Source: SHAN690 sp023262195 (GTDB taxonomy: Bacteria; Bacteroidota; Bacteroidia; Flavobacteriales_G; Salibacteraceae). From it: 64,000 nucleotides of DNA. The position numbers and the translations under genes are program-made. Below, piece by piece: positions 50,855-61,870 of the stretch (the stretch's first letter is position 1; each line of letters starts with the position of its first letter). The DNA is taken from NCBI GenBank assembly GCA_038142005.1, contig JAYQJE010000003.1, positions 62,001 to 126,000 on the forward strand. The letters are read 5' to 3'. The notes under the pieces are model-generated. The model worked only from the letters and a program-made list of their open reading frames with translations, was not told where the DNA came from and searched no databases.

Positions 50855-51697
50855 ATGAACAGATTTCAAGCATTAGCATTTAAGAGTTTTCAAATAGCGT
50901 TTAAGATCACCACGGTTTTTCTTCCACAAATCAGTGATAAATGGGCAATAAATCTCTTTTTAAAACCAATTCGGTCTCCCTACACTAAAAAAGGAAAGAA
51001 ATTCATTTCTGATAGTAAGGAGCTATCTATAGAAGTCAATGGGCGAATGCATATTGGGTATAGTTTGGGAGAGGGGCCAACGATCGTTTGCGTGCATGGC
51101 TGGGCAGGAAAAACGACTCAATTCGCACACATTGCCTATCAACTGGCTGAACATGGATATCGGTTCGTTGGGTATGACTCATGGGCGCATGGAGCAAATG
51201 AAGGGTCGAGCGCTAGCATGTTTGACTTTAAGGATTTGCTAATTGAAGTTTTAAACACGGAGAAAAATGTTAGATGTGTCATTGGGCATTCACTTGGAGC
51301 CGCTTCCGTGTCGCTTGCCGCATTTGAAGGCATACAGATTCCAAGGTTCGTTTCACTTGGTGCCCCAGTAGTTGGTGAGGATATATTGGATGTATTTATA
51401 AAACGTATAAATGGCACCGCTAGACACAAGCAAGCAATGCGAGAAGAGTGTAGACGAACATTTAAGAGAGAGTTTGATGAGGTAACAATGCAAAACACAT
51501 TTTCTTCATTAAAAAATGTACCTGTTTTAGGAGTGCATGGAACCGTGGATATTGATGCAGATGTTAGGCACTTAGACATCTTAAGGAAAATCCATCCCGA
51601 GATGTTGACATATAAAGCTCAAGGCCTTGGGCACCGCAGAATTCTTAAAGACAAAAAGGTGCTTTCTCTGATTCTTGAGTTTATAAAATCAGATTGA
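50855..51697 (+). CDS. Alpha/beta hydrolase
   Basis: A 280-residue protein from ATG 50855; the open frame upstream (from 50783) overlaps the divergent permease start and looks non-coding. The hydrolase fold is clear: IVCVHGWAGKTTQF (oxyanion HG), VIGHSLGAASVSLAAF with nucleophile Ser, VPVLGVHGTVDIDADV with the acid Asp region, and the catalytic His in QGLGHRRILKD. No signal peptide. The substrate cannot be inferred; esterase, lipase or thioesterase activity are all possible. Confidence 0.86.
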   Translation: MNRFQALAFKSFQIAFKITTVFLPQISDKWAINLFLKPIRSPYTKKGKKFISDSKELSIEVNGRMHIGYSLGEGPTIVCVHGWAGKTTQFAHIAYQLAEHGYRFVGYDSWAHGANEGSSASMFDFKDLLIEVLNTEKNVRCVIGHSLGAASVSLAAFEGIQIPRFVSLGAPVVGEDILDVFIKRINGTARHKQAMREECRRTFKREFDEVTMQNTFSSLKNVPVLGVHGTVDIDADVRHLDILRKIHPEMLTYKAQGLGHRRILKDKKVLSLILEFIKSD

Positions 51698-51702
51698 AAT
51701 AA

Positions 51703-51730
51703 AAAAGGCCCCGCTTTAACGAAGCCTTTT
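51703..51730. terminator. Bidirectional terminator
   Basis: AAAAGGC (51703-51709) pairs with GCCTTTT (51724-51730) between the convergent hydrolase and adhesin genes; A- and T-rich flanks on both sides let it act for both strands. Confidence 0.7.
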
Positions 51731-51756
51731 GTATTCAATTTATGTGCTTATGAAAC

Positions 51757-54700
51757 TTACCGGAGCATTAGAACAGTCCCTGTCTCCAGCTCTTCAATAA
51801 GCTCGCCTTCGTGGTTTGCAATGTAAGATACTACCCATGAGAAGCTTCCTTCAGGGCATTTCTCATTTCTAAACTTACCATCCCAAGACTCATTTGGATC
51901 TTCAGAATAAAAGACCAACTCTCCCCAACGATTATAAACGCTGAACTTATACTCAATAAACTTACAATCAGAGCGCACGTTGAATCGGTCATTTAGATCA
52001 TTACCGTCTGGATTAAATGCGGTTGGTGCCCATATTGGACACTCACAACGCTCTATCACAATGGTATCGGCTAACACACCACAAGCATGAGTTGCCCGAA
52101 TGGAATATTGACCTTCTTCCGTAACCGTGTAGTTAGGGGCTGTAGATCCATCTTGCCACTCATAGGCCGTAAACCTTGAATCAAGTACGTTCAGATTGAT
52201 TTTTTCACCTATGCAAATCACGTTTGGATAATCCTGTAATGAAACATCCTCTCGATTCGGACTGTTCTTGTATGTAACATTAATCTTACCCGGTGTGGTG
52301 CAATGGCCATCATAAACCGATACCACATACTCACCTGTGTCGGTCACCACAATTCTGGGCGAGTCTTCTCCCGTACTCCAGGCATATGATTCAATCGTTT
52401 CATTTTTTTTCTACAGCCAATGGAAGCTCACCATCGGCACAAATTGCCGTATCTCGTCCAAGATATGTATTTGGTACCTCTCGTATCGAAACCGCTATCG
52501 AGTCAACAGTTGTACATACCACATTCGTTGCTCGAACCCAATAAGTCGTTTTTTCAGTAGGATTAATCGTCTCCACTGGATTTTCACTTCCCGTAGACCA
52601 TTTATATTCTACAACTTCACCAGGCTCGGTAACATCAAACACCAGCTGATCTTTCTGACAAATGGCGGTATCAGGTCCAAGGTCTGTATTTGGGTATGTA
52701 TGATAGAACACATTAATTTGATCTGCGTTTGAACACAAACCATTATCCACGGTCACCGCATATGTGCCATGTCCTCCAATTTTAAGGGTGCTCAAGTCGG
52801 AGCCATCACTCCAAACGTAACTTGTCACTGGAATAGAAGTCTTAGGTGATAATGTCACCGTTTTACCATCACATGTGTTGACGTCCTCACCAAGCGTCAC
52901 ATCTAATTTAGGATATTGATCAACGATAATTGTATCCTTGATTGAACAATTCTCATCACTTACTTCCACCCAATAGAGCCCAACAAGAGTATCATTCAAG
53001 CTGGGATTACCGCTATTGTCGTTCCATAGATATGACATCGGGAAAGCAGAGGTAGTTTTGGGTTCCAGTGTGAGGATATCGTTGTGACAAAATGATGTAT
53101 CGTTACCAAGGTCAACCAAAGGCTCAAACCATAGGCTCCACTCTACAGAATCGTAGTCATAACAGTGATTTCCGCTACCAGCAACGGTTACGTAATACAT
53201 ATCTGTTTGAAAAACATCAATACTCGCATTAGTTGAAATCGTACTTGTATCAATTCCAGAGGACCACTTATAGTTGACAACATTCAGCGTGCTTTTTGGT
53301 GAAAGAGTCACTTGATTTTCATAGCAGAAACTGCTGTCGTTTCCTAGCTCCACATCCACCTCTGGATAGTTATCAATCTCAATCGTGTCTGAGTATGTAC
53401 ATAATCCGTCATCAACCGTGACCATGTATGTGCCTGGACCAGTAGTTACGATATTATTTTGGGTGGCGCCAGTACTCCATTGATGGTTGAAAATCGTAGT
53501 ACTATTACTTACCAAGCCAGTATTTAAGTTTATTTGATCGTACGTACACATGGAGGTATCGTTACCAATATCCAAATCAAATGGATAGAAGAAATCTACA
53601 TTCAGCGTATCAGCAACAGTATCGCAAACACCACTTACTGTAACCATTACCACATCATCAGGATGTTTCACGGTATAGACAGAGTCCGTACTACCATCAT
53701 GCCACTCCCAAGAAGCATATGGTTGATCTTGGTCAATGGTAAATTCCAAACCAACGCACAAGGCCGTGTCGTTACCTAAATCCGCCCATTGCCTTGGATA
53801 TATATATACTTCCTCAACAATGGTATCTGTATTAATACCGTTGTAAATGACTAATTGTACTTCGAATGTCCCAGTGTCAGTATATAGATGCGAAACCGTA
53901 TCTAAACCCTGAGCATAATTCAGCGCTCCAGAAAGCGTGTCGCCAAAATCCCAAAACATAGAATCCACATTTGTAGTATCTGCAACAAATTGAGTTTCGA
54001 GGCCAAAACAGTTATCCACCACTTCGATTGTGGCACCAAAGAATGAACCTAGAAACAGCGGTAGTCCCCATCTAGAAATGTCCCCAGGAGACAAATTCAC
54101 TGCCTGCGCAACATATCCCGCTCCAGCTCCTGGAGTATTAGGATTGGTCACCTCACAAATATAAGTTTGACCAAATCGAGCGCCATATAACTTCTCATCT
54201 GGACCGGTCTGTAGAGAACCTCCACCGGTATTAGCATTCGAACCTAATATTACCTCTGAAGCACTAATAGCCGCAGCATTTCCAGCAGTCAAATCATACT
54301 GCTTCAAGTCTGATACATTCCAACTCTGTGTGTACAACAAGTTGCCGTTTGAGAAAACTCAACACCATAAGGTGTATTTGATCCAGCTCCACCAGGAGGT
54401 GTCACAGTAATGGTAGTTGTTCCTGTGACCATGCCTGTGGCCTTGTTAAAGTCGAAAACATGAACTTGATTGTTTATACCCTGATGCACTGCGGCCAACT
54501 GTGTACCCTGCGGGTTTGATTTCATACATCCGTAGAAATTGTTGTTAGCCAAAATAATTCCAGTATTACTTACGACTGCCGTATTGTTCACTCCAGTTGC
54601 ATCGACTTCATAGGCATGCAATTGTTGACCGGAAGTCTCAAAGTGGTTACCCAGTAATTATTTCCGTTTTTGACCGCTGCAATTTTCTCCGCATAGCTGT

Positions 54701-55153
54701 TTCCAAGAAATACATTCTTCTGAGCTGCAACTACATCGCCCAACCCCCGTTCAGGGTCATGTCCACCACTGAATACCTCAAGCCATTGGCACCCACGTTG
54801 CTCGCCATTGTGAAGACGTAATATTTTGTGCTTGAACCAGGGTAAGGTACAACTTGACCTGACTGAGTACTTGAGCCATTACCCATCAAGCCTGTTCCGT
54901 TTGGCATGTTTACATGCGTTGATGTTTTAACAGATAAACCATCGGTATAAAATTCGAGGTTGCCATTAACAGGGCCTGATATGCTCGAACACCCTTCATA
55001 CGTAAAAAGGGTGCCATTTGGATCGGCAATAGGGTTTGGGTTAAAATCAATTCCTCCTCCACTTCCGAAGTACCACCAGCGTGCTTCATTGACTTGCGCG
55101 TGTGCAGCAATTACTAGGAACAAAATTCCGATACTGAGAATGTGCTTTTTCAT
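51757..55153 (-). CDS. Giant T9SS type-B repeat protein, gliding/adhesion type (four frameshifts)
   Basis: About 1132 residues after repair. The signal peptide ends AAHAQ. Residues about 20-390 form a propeller-like N-terminal domain (WWYFGSGGGIDFNPNP, NNYWVTTHFETSGQQLHAYEV, GVEFSQNGNLLYTQSWN) as in CHU gliding proteins. A PKD module (MFWDFGDTLSGA) and about eight ~80-residue Ig-like repeats follow, each opening with an LG-x-DT-x-x-C motif (LGNDTALC, IGNDTSMC, LGNDTSFC, LGPDTAIC). The end is CHU_C (CPIWAPTAFNPDGNDLNDRF, WNGWGEL-like YNRWGELVFYS). Breaks: T8 at 52403-52410 (one too many), and undercalls at 54348-54350, 54645-54646 and 54744-54748. Probably a surface adhesin; it has its own promoter. 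Confidence 0.82.
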
Positions 55154-55217
55154 ACTATGAGTGTTGACGCAAAAAAGTTGCTTCCGATGCCTGAGAAAAG
55201 GAAAACATATTGAGTCT

Positions 55218-55248
55218 CAAACTTAAGGCATGTATGAATGCTAAACAA
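55218..55248 (-). promoter_or_regulatory. Promoter of the giant repeat protein
   Basis: On the minus strand TTG (55246-55248) and TAAGTTTG (55218-55225) are separated by 20 bases, an excellent Bacteroidota promoter match. The ATG lies about 65 bases past the -7 box, leaving a leader of roughly 60 bases. Confidence 0.65.
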
Positions 55249-55300
55249 GTAGCTATTAAGCTGATTTTTAAGTCAATTTTCTCAAGATGATCGCGATGCT

Positions 55301-56966
55301 TTAAAAAAGCCCCGTAATGTTACCCTGATCATCAATATCAATTTTTCAGCGGCTGGTATTAAGGGTAATCCCGGCATTCTCATCATCTTTCCAGTAATTG
55401 GTATTATAAAACCGGCACCCGCAGCAATTTCAACCTTTCTTACCGTCAGCTCGAACCCATCTGCGCGGCCCAATTTAGTCGGATCATCTGAAAAAGATGA
55501 TTGTGTTTTTGCAATACATATGGGTAAGGCATTTAACCCAAGACTATCAATGCGTCTCAAATCATATTTCGCTTCGGAAGTGTAACTAACACCAATTGCA
55601 CCATATATCGTTTTTGCTACGGCTTCAATTTTTTCTTCGGGGGACTGATCCAGTCTGTATACCGGATTAAAAGTTGAGCTTGACTTTTCACATACCTCCA
55701 CTACCCTTTTCGCCAAGTCTATCGCTCCATTTCCACCATCAGCCCAATGATTGCAGTGACACACATCAACCCCGAGCGCTTTGCAGCGTTCATATACGAT
55801 GTCTAACTCCTCCTTAGTATCTGATGCGAATTGGTTAACAGCAACCACCGCTTTCACACCGAATTTTTTAGCATTCTCTATATGTTTCTCAAGATTCTCA
55901 ACTCCGAGAGATACCGCTGCTGAATTTGGATTTGAAAGGTCTTTTACCGGCACTCCTCCGTGATACTTTAATGCTCGTACTGTTGCCACCAGCACTATAG
56001 CATCTGGACTCAAACCAGCGGTTCGACACTTGATATCCAAGAATTTTTCGGCACCTAAGTCAAATCCAAATCCAGCTTCGGTAACCACATATTCTGATAG
56101 TGACATACCAAGTTTTGTGGCAATTATTGAATTGGTTCCTTGGGCAATATTGGCAAAAGGACCACCATGGATAATGGCCGGGTTGCCTTCGAGAGTTTGA
56201 ACCAAATTAGGCTTTATGGCATCTTTCAGTAACGCAGCCATGGCTCCATGCGCTTTCAAATCCCTAGCGTACACGGGCCCTTTGTCGAAAGTAAAACCAA
56301 CCAAAATATTCCCCATACGCTTCTTTAGGTCCGATAAATCTTTCGACATACAGAGGATTGCCATGATCTCTGAGGCGGCAGTAATATCAAAACCTGCTTC
56401 TCTTGGTATGCCCATACCTACGCCACCTAGTCCAATAACCATGTCACGGAGCGATCGGTCATTCATGTCCATCACTCGTTTCCATTGAACCGTGCGAGGA
56501 TCAATATTTAAGCTAAATTTTTGCTTTGAATATTGTTATCGATGAGCGCAGCTAGCAGGTTGTTTGCTTTTTCAATCGCAGAAAAATCTCCTGTAAAATG
56601 TAGGTTGATGTCCTCCATAGGCACCACCTGACTGTAACCACCTCCAGTGGCTCCACCTTTCATACCAAATACGGGGCCTAAAGACGGCTCTCTTAAAACC
56701 ACCGTGGAGCGTTTTCCAATCTTATTCAAACCTTCAGATAGTCCTATAGATGTGGTGGTTTTGCCTTCACCTGTTGGCGTTGGTGAAATTGCCGATACTA
56801 ATACTAGTTTACAGTTCTTTATTTTTTGCTCATCAATTAAAGATAGTGGCAACTTCGCTTTTAGCGAACCGTATTGCTCCAAATTAGTCGCTGGGATACC
56901 CAATTCATTACCAATTTCTACGATTGGCTTGGGAGTTATAGAATTTGCAATCTCAATGTCAGTCAT
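55301..56966 (-). CDS. fhs: Formate-tetrahydrofolate ligase (two frameshifts)
   Basis: About 555 residues after repair, the family length. It makes 10-formyl-THF from formate, ATP and THF. Signatures are SAISPTPTGEGKTTTSIGLSEGL (P-loop, given in part as PTPTGEGKTTTSIGL), VLREPSLGPVFGMKGGATGGG, FNIALFTGD-type LHFTGDFSAIEKANNLL, WKRVMDMNDRSLR and HGGPFANIAQGTNS. The AAA at 56515-56517 is undercalled (joins QSKNF to SLNIDPRTVQ). T5 at 55342-55346 is also one short; repair changes the tail to AAEKIDIDDQGNITGLF and moves the stop to 55301. As a housekeeping gene broken by homopolymer indels, it supports a technical cause. Confidence 0.94.
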
Positions 56967-57041
56967 GATGATCTCGGTCTAATTGATTTCGCTCAAATCA
57001 GGGCATATTGCCATCGAAACACCTGATACAAGTAAATTGAA

Positions 57042-58500
57042 TCAGCTATGAATGCGCTTTGAAAATAATGACAGAATATACAAGCCAACAAAGGTCAAAA
57101 GACCGTTGATTGGAAGCAGCTCAAAACCAATTTGATATCCATTGAACCAGGATTCAGAGTTTGCCTGAAGAACATAACTCAACACAGGAGCAAGGATGCA
57201 AATGATTGGAATCCATTTATCATAAACAATAAACTTAGTGTACATACCAAAAGCAAATAGTCCAAGCAAAGGGCCATAGGTGTATCCCGCAACCCTAAAG
57301 AGCCCTGTAATTACATTTTGATCATTGACCAATTCAAAAATTATGATGACGATAAATAGCAAAGCCGAAAATCCAACATGGACTATTTTTCGCACTCGCG
57401 TATCACTGTCTTTGGGCTGCTTTTCCATGTTCAGGAAATCAACGCAGAAGGAGGTGGTAAGTGAAGTGAGTGCGCTATCAGCGCTGGAGTAAGCAGCTGC
57501 AACCAATCCAACTATAAACAGTGCACCAGCAAACCATCCTAACTCACCACTCAATGCCAAAGATGGAAATAGCTTATCTGCAGTGGCTCCAGGATCAAAA
57601 CCTATTGAGTCTCGAAATATAAACAGGAGTGCGCCCATGCTTAAAAACAACAAGTTGGCGATGATCAAAATCAAACTGAACCAAAACATGTTTTTCTGCG
57701 CTTCTCCAATATTCTTACAACTCAGATTTTTTTGCATCATATCTTGATCCAAACCTGTCATTGAAATGGTGATGAACATTCCTGCTAGAAACTGTTTAAC
57801 AAAATGTTGATCGCTATTCCAATCATCCCAAAAAAACACCTTTGAGTATTGAGAGTCAGCTACTTGCTCAATAAGCTCGAGCGATGACCAAGCAAACGAA
57901 TCCTTAATTACTAAAATGGTGATGATCACCGCAATAAGCATGGCCAGTGTCTGTAAGGTATCCGTCCAAATAATCGTTTTTATTCCGCTTTTGAAAGTAT
58001 ACCCATATGAGGCATACAGCAGCCAACACCGCCATCCAAAATGGAAGATTCATCTTTTCAAAAACAGCAATGTGTAGAGAGATAGCAACAAGAAAAAGCC
58101 GAAAAGACGCACCAATTATCCTTGACAACAAGAAATAAAAAGCCCCCGTTTTGTGACTCCAAAAACCAAATCGCTGATCCAGATAACCATAGATGGAAGT
58201 TAGATTAAGCCTGTAATACAAAGGCATCAGAATTGTAGCAATGACTAAATATCCGGCCATGTAACCGAATACCATTTGCATATAGCTAAATTGACTGGTA
58301 GCTACCCAGCCGGGAACAGAAATAAACGTTACTCCGCTCAACGAGGCACCGATCATTCCAAATGCCACAACATACCATGGCGATTCTTTTTTACCCCGAA
58401 AAAATGCAGCATTGCTATCGTCCTTACCGGTTAAAAAGGCTATCAGTATCAACAAACCGAAATAACCAACAATGATTGCTATGACCGTTGTGGGTGACAT
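57042..58500 (-). CDS. SSS-family sodium:solute symporter (one frameshift)
   Basis: About 485 residues after repair, starting at ATG 58498-58500 (MSPTTVIAIIVGYFGLLILIAF). It has about 13 hydrophobic segments. SSSF motifs are GKKESPWYVVAFGMIGASLSGVTF, YGYLDQRFG, and AAAYSSADSALTSLTTSFCVDFL. It differs clearly from the locus symporter at 16090-17729 and has no sugar genes nearby. The frame breaks near 58017-58023, after which the true reading is YGYTFKSGIKTIIWTDTLQT. The substrate is unknown. Confidence 0.85.
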
Positions 58501-58576
58501 GGAGCAAAGGAACCACACCACTTTGTAGGTATTAGACTAGCTTCATCAATTTGTTAACAACGAAAGCAAAAAAAAA

Positions 58577-58601
58577 GCGCCATTCATATATTGAATGGCG
58601 C
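58577..58601 (-). terminator. Strong terminator of hsp20
   Basis: GCGCCATTCA (58577-58586) and TGAATGGCGC (58592-58601) form a perfect 10-bp stem with a 5-base loop, followed on the minus strand by a run of T (58568-58576). It starts 20 bases past the hsp20 stop. Confidence 0.85.
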
Positions 58602-58621
58602 CTTCAATCAAACATTCACAA

Positions 58622-59053
58622 TCAACCTATCTTCAATCTTTTTGCTGGCTTTGGTTTCACTTCATCCAATTTTGGTAACTCTACATATAGAATTCCATTT
58701 TCATACTTCGCTGAAACTTTATCATTGTTGATCATACCTTTTGGTAAGGTAAATGATCGACTAAATGATCTTTTCACAAATTCACGCCTTGTGTAACCTT
58801 CATCGCTTACCTCGTTTTCTGATTCAATCTCTGATGAAACTGTAAGTCTTTGATCTTCTACAGTCACATTGATATCCTCCTTTTTGAAACCTGGTACAGA
58901 TAACTCTACTGTATAGGCTTCTTCATTTTCCTTCACATTGACAGCTGGTGTGAATGCATTGGAGCCGCCTGAAGACCAATCGTTCAATAATTCATCAAAA
59001 ATTAATGGGAACTCATTCCACATTGGCCTGTTTCTTTTCATAACTGCTTTCAT
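58622..59053 (-). CDS. Small heat-shock protein Hsp20
   Basis: A 143-residue alpha-crystallin-family chaperone from ATG 59051-59053 (MKAVMKRNRPMWNEF). The alpha-crystallin domain runs about residues 40-140: AFTPAVNVKENEEAYTVELSVPGFKKEDINVTVEDQRLTV (in parts VNVKENEEAYTVELSVPG, KKEDINVTVEDQ) with the C-terminal ANGILYVELPK-type motif (KYENGILYVELPKL). It holds unfolding proteins during stress. It is followed by a strong terminator, so monocistronic. No HrcA/CIRCE-type repeat is visible upstream. Confidence 0.92.
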   Translation of the reverse strand: MKAVMKRNRPMWNEFPLIFDELLNDWSSGGSNAFTPAVNVKENEEAYTVELSVPGFKKEDINVTVEDQRLTVSSEIESENEVSDEGYTRREFVKRSFSRSFTLPKGMINNDKVSAKYENGILYVELPKLDEVKPKPAKRLKIG

Positions 59054-59250
59054 GTTGTACAATTTTTATTGGTTCAACTTTGAGTTTAAAATTTTGATCA
59101 GGAGTGAGCAAGTCATATTCCAGATCGATTTATCTGACTTTTTTCAGTGAAAACAAAATTTAAATGACAACATAACAGCTTCATTAACATGTATTTACAT
59201 AAAAAACGACATAAGTGCCATGCGGATCTTCTTCAGTATTTTCCCTTTGG

Positions 59251-59258
59251 TAGCTTTG
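59251..59258 (+). promoter_or_regulatory. Possible -7 box before ribBA
   Basis: TAGCTTTG matches TAnnTTTG, 16 bases before the ribBA ATG at 59275. No good TTG lies at the -33 distance. The rest of the gap 59054-59250 holds no gene and no FMN riboswitch that I can recognise. Confidence 0.35.
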
Positions 59259-59274
59259 CAAAAAATTTCAAGAA

Positions 59275-60474
59275 ATGTTGAATACCATAGACGAAGCCAT
59301 TGCTGATTTCAAGGATGGCAAAGTGGTCATTGTAGTGGACGATGAAAACCGGGAAAATGAAGGCGACTTTATCGCTTCTGCGGACTTCATTACTCCAGAA
59401 ATAATCAATTTCATGGCCACCCATGGTCGAGGTTTAATCTGCGCCTCATTGGTGGAAGATCGTTGTGATGAACTAGGTTTAGAGCTAATGGTGAGAGACA
59501 ACACCGCGCTGCACGAAACACCATTCACCGTTTCGGTTGATTTGAATGGCAAGGGAGTAACGACAGGTATATCTGCGAGTGACCGCGCCAAGACCATAAA
59601 GGCCCTGATCGACCCAAATACAAAGCCTGAAGACTTAGGTAAACCGGGGCATATTTTTCCGCTTCGAGCAAAACGCGGTGGCGTTTTAAGAAGAACAGGG
59701 CATACAGAGGCCACAGTAGATTTAGCGCGCCTTGCAGGTCTATCTCCAGCCGGAGTCTTGGTGGAAATAATGAATGAGGATGGTTCTATGGCTAGACTTC
59801 CCGAACTAATGGAAATAGCCAAGCGGTTTGACCTAAAGATTATTTCAATTGAAGACCTGGTAGCTTATCGGATGAAGGAAGAGCGCCTGATTGATAAACA
59901 AGTAGAAATTAAATTACCTACGCAATGGGGAACCTTTAACTTACACGCTTACAAACAAACTACCACAGGTGAAGAGCACTTGGCGTTGGTGAAAGGAGAA
60001 TGGAATCAAGACGAATCAATCCTAGTTCGAGTTCATTCATCATGCGTAACGGGTGACATATTTGGCAGCTTCAGGTGCGATTGCGGAAATCAGCTGCACG
60101 ATGCAATGCAAAAAATTGAGGACGAAGGTAAAGGCGTGCTCGTTTACATGCAGCAAGAAGGCAGAGGTATTGGACTCATCAACAAGCTTAAAGCATATAA
60201 GCTTCAGGAAGAAGGCCTAGATACCGTGGAAGCCAACCTTAAGCTTGGTTTTAAAATGGACGAACGCGATTATGGTGTTGGTGCACAAATCCTAAATGAT
60301 TTGGGAGTTCGAAAAATGAAATTGATGAGCAACAATCCCAAAAAACGCACAGGACTCATCGGTTATGGATTAGAAATCACAGAGGTGGTTCCAGTGGAGT
60401 GTGATACCAACGAACACAACCAACGGTACATGCAAACCAAAAAAGAAAAAAATGGGTCATTCTCTGAAACTTGA
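59275..60474 (+). CDS. ribBA: Bifunctional riboflavin enzyme RibBA (DHBP synthase / GTP cyclohydrolase II)
   Basis: An intact 399-residue fusion. The RibB half (1-200) has IVVDDENRENEGDFIASADF, FMATHGRGLICASL, GITTGISASDRA-type KGVTTGISASDRAKTI and RRTGHTEATVDLARLAGLSP. The RibA half (205-399) has RVHSSCVTGDIFGSFRCDCGNQL with three zinc Cys, MQQEGRGIGLINKLKAY and KLMSNNPKKRTGL. It makes both precursors of riboflavin: DHBP from ribulose-5-P and the pyrimidine from GTP. It is followed immediately by the methyltransferase gene. Confidence 0.96.
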   Translation: MLNTIDEAIADFKDGKVVIVVDDENRENEGDFIASADFITPEIINFMATHGRGLICASLVEDRCDELGLELMVRDNTALHETPFTVSVDLNGKGVTTGISASDRAKTIKALIDPNTKPEDLGKPGHIFPLRAKRGGVLRRTGHTEATVDLARLAGLSPAGVLVEIMNEDGSMARLPELMEIAKRFDLKIISIEDLVAYRMKEERLIDKQVEIKLPTQWGTFNLHAYKQTTTGEEHLALVKGEWNQDESILVRVHSSCVTGDIFGSFRCDCGNQLHDAMQKIEDEGKGVLVYMQQEGRGIGLINKLKAYKLQEEGLDTVEANLKLGFKMDERDYGVGAQILNDLGVRKMKLMSNNPKKRTGLIGYGLEITEVVPVECDTNEHNQRYMQTKKEKNGSFSET

Positions 60475-60485
60475 CAATACCTCTA

Positions 60486-61085
60486 ATGACTAAATTAAAA
60501 GAGGAACTCGATCAGAGCTATTGGGATGATCGCTGGGTAAATAAGCAAACGGGCTGGGATATTGGCTATGCGTCTACTCCACTCGTGGAATACTTTAACC
60601 AAATTGATGACAAAAAGCTCAGGATTTTAATTCCGGGCTGCGGTAATGCTTATGAGGCCGAGCACTTAGTAAATGAGGGTTTCAGCAATGTTCATGTGGT
60701 AGACATCAGTAAGACCGCGATAGACAATTTTCTTACTCGATTTCCAAAATTCCCGCGTTCTCAGGCCATACATGCTGACTTCTTTAAGCTCGATAGTGAA
60801 TATGACATCATTGTAGAGCAAACATTTTTTTGTGCCCTTCATCCAACGCTCAGAGGTGTTTATGCAAAAAAAGCTTGGGAGTTGCTTGGCGAAAATGGTA
60901 AGCTGGTTGGGCTTTTATTCAACACCATATTCGAACACGATGGGCCACCATTTGGTGGTAGGAAGGAGGAATATGAAACCTATTTCGAAGGACTGTTTCA
61001 CCCAACAATCATGGAAGAAGCCACGAATAGCATTCCACCTCGGTTGGGGCGTGAATTATTCATCAATCTTTCAAAAAGAAGCTAG
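60486..61085 (+). CDS. TPMT-family SAM-dependent methyltransferase
   Basis: About 199 residues from ATG 60486, 11 bases after ribBA; a TTG at 60471 overlapping the ribBA stop is an alternative start. Thiopurine-methyltransferase-like motifs are SYWDDRWVNKQTGWDIGYAS, LRILIPGCGNAYEAEHL (SAM site), VHVVDISKTAIDNF, VEQTFFCALHPTLR and GPPFGGRKEEYETYF. Relatives methylate thiols, selenium or halides. Native substrate unknown. It converges on and overlaps the lipoprotein gene by 4 bases. Confidence 0.88.
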   Translation: MTKLKEELDQSYWDDRWVNKQTGWDIGYASTPLVEYFNQIDDKKLRILIPGCGNAYEAEHLVNEGFSNVHVVDISKTAIDNFLTRFPKFPRSQAIHADFFKLDSEYDIIVEQTFFCALHPTLRGVYAKKAWELLGENGKLVGLLFNTIFEHDGPPFGGRKEEYETYFEGLFHPTIMEEATNSIPPRLGRELFINLSKRS

Positions 61086-61870
61086 ATTGCCTGTTGCTTT
61101 CGCAGCACGGCAATAAGGTGGTGATTACGATAATCGAGTCCCAGCTCTGAGTCGTATATGGCATTTCCAATTTCTTGGATTAAATCCGATGAAGCATCAT
61201 TGGCTGCCTGTATGGATGATAACCTAAAAAGACCCGTTGAGTCCGTCTCAATATTCAACCTATAATTCATCGATTCATCTGAGCCACCGAGGCCTTCCAT
61301 TTGAATAAAATACGCTGGCCTAATGCCACGATATTCGCCACGCTCATTAAATATTCTAGAACCAAGACCTATGGATTGAGTATGAAACTCAAACTGGTTC
61401 TCCGCATTGACCGTGGTCACATAAGCAACCATGGCGCTTACATCTCGCTCTGAAAAGTTCGTTTCTACCACCTTTGGAAACAATTCTCCGGTCTCTATAT
61501 CTTCTTGATATGTGGTATCAGTCTTTGATAGAAACTTCACTAATGAGTTTGGGTCAAGGGGTTTGGCTAAATCGGGTTCCCCAAAGATGTTAGCCTCATA
61601 AACAGCAACATCACCACTGAATGCGAGCTTCCACAACTGAGCATTCAATGCCTCAATGCTCTGACCAGTTTGCTTATCGGTTGTAATTTTCCACGTAGGC
61701 CAAACGTTACTTGAATCTCTAGAAAGGCTAATTGCCTGATTGGAAACCCAATCTTTTGGCCTTTGCTCAAGTTCTATTGGTGTTTGGTTATTTGAATCAT
61801 TATCGTTTGGCCCGCATGAAGCAAGCAATGCGATCATCGAAATTGAAAAGAAGTATCTTAAATTTCCCAT
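61082..61870 (-). CDS. Uncharacterised lipoprotein
   Basis: A 262-residue protein with a clear lipobox (SMIALLASC, Cys19). A low-complexity linker (PNDNDSNNQTPIE) precedes a globular domain: WKLAFSGDVAVYEANIFGEPD, DVSAMVAYVTTVNAENQFEFH, GEYRGIRPAYFIQMEGLG and the end LDYRNHHLIAVLRKQQ. I do not recognise the family. It starts inside the last 13 bases of the propeller-sensor gene, so the two are probably coexpressed and perhaps functionally linked. Confidence 0.75.
   Translation of the reverse strand: MGNLRYFFSISMIALLASCGPNDNDSNNQTPIELEQRPKDWVSNQAISLSRDSSNVWPTWKITTDKQTGQSIEALNAQLWKLAFSGDVAVYEANIFGEPDLAKPLDPNSLVKFLSKTDTTYQEDIETGELFPKVVETNFSERDVSAMVAYVTTVNAENQFEFHTQSIGLGSRIFNERGEYRGIRPAYFIQMEGLGGSDESMNYRLNIETDSTGLFRLSSIQAANDASSDLIQEIGNAIYDSELGLDYRNHHLIAVLRKQQAI

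Noticed and set aside
59054..59250. FMN riboswitch upstream of ribBA
   Set aside because: No conserved FMN-element core or multi-helix arrangement could be recognised in the 200-base gap.
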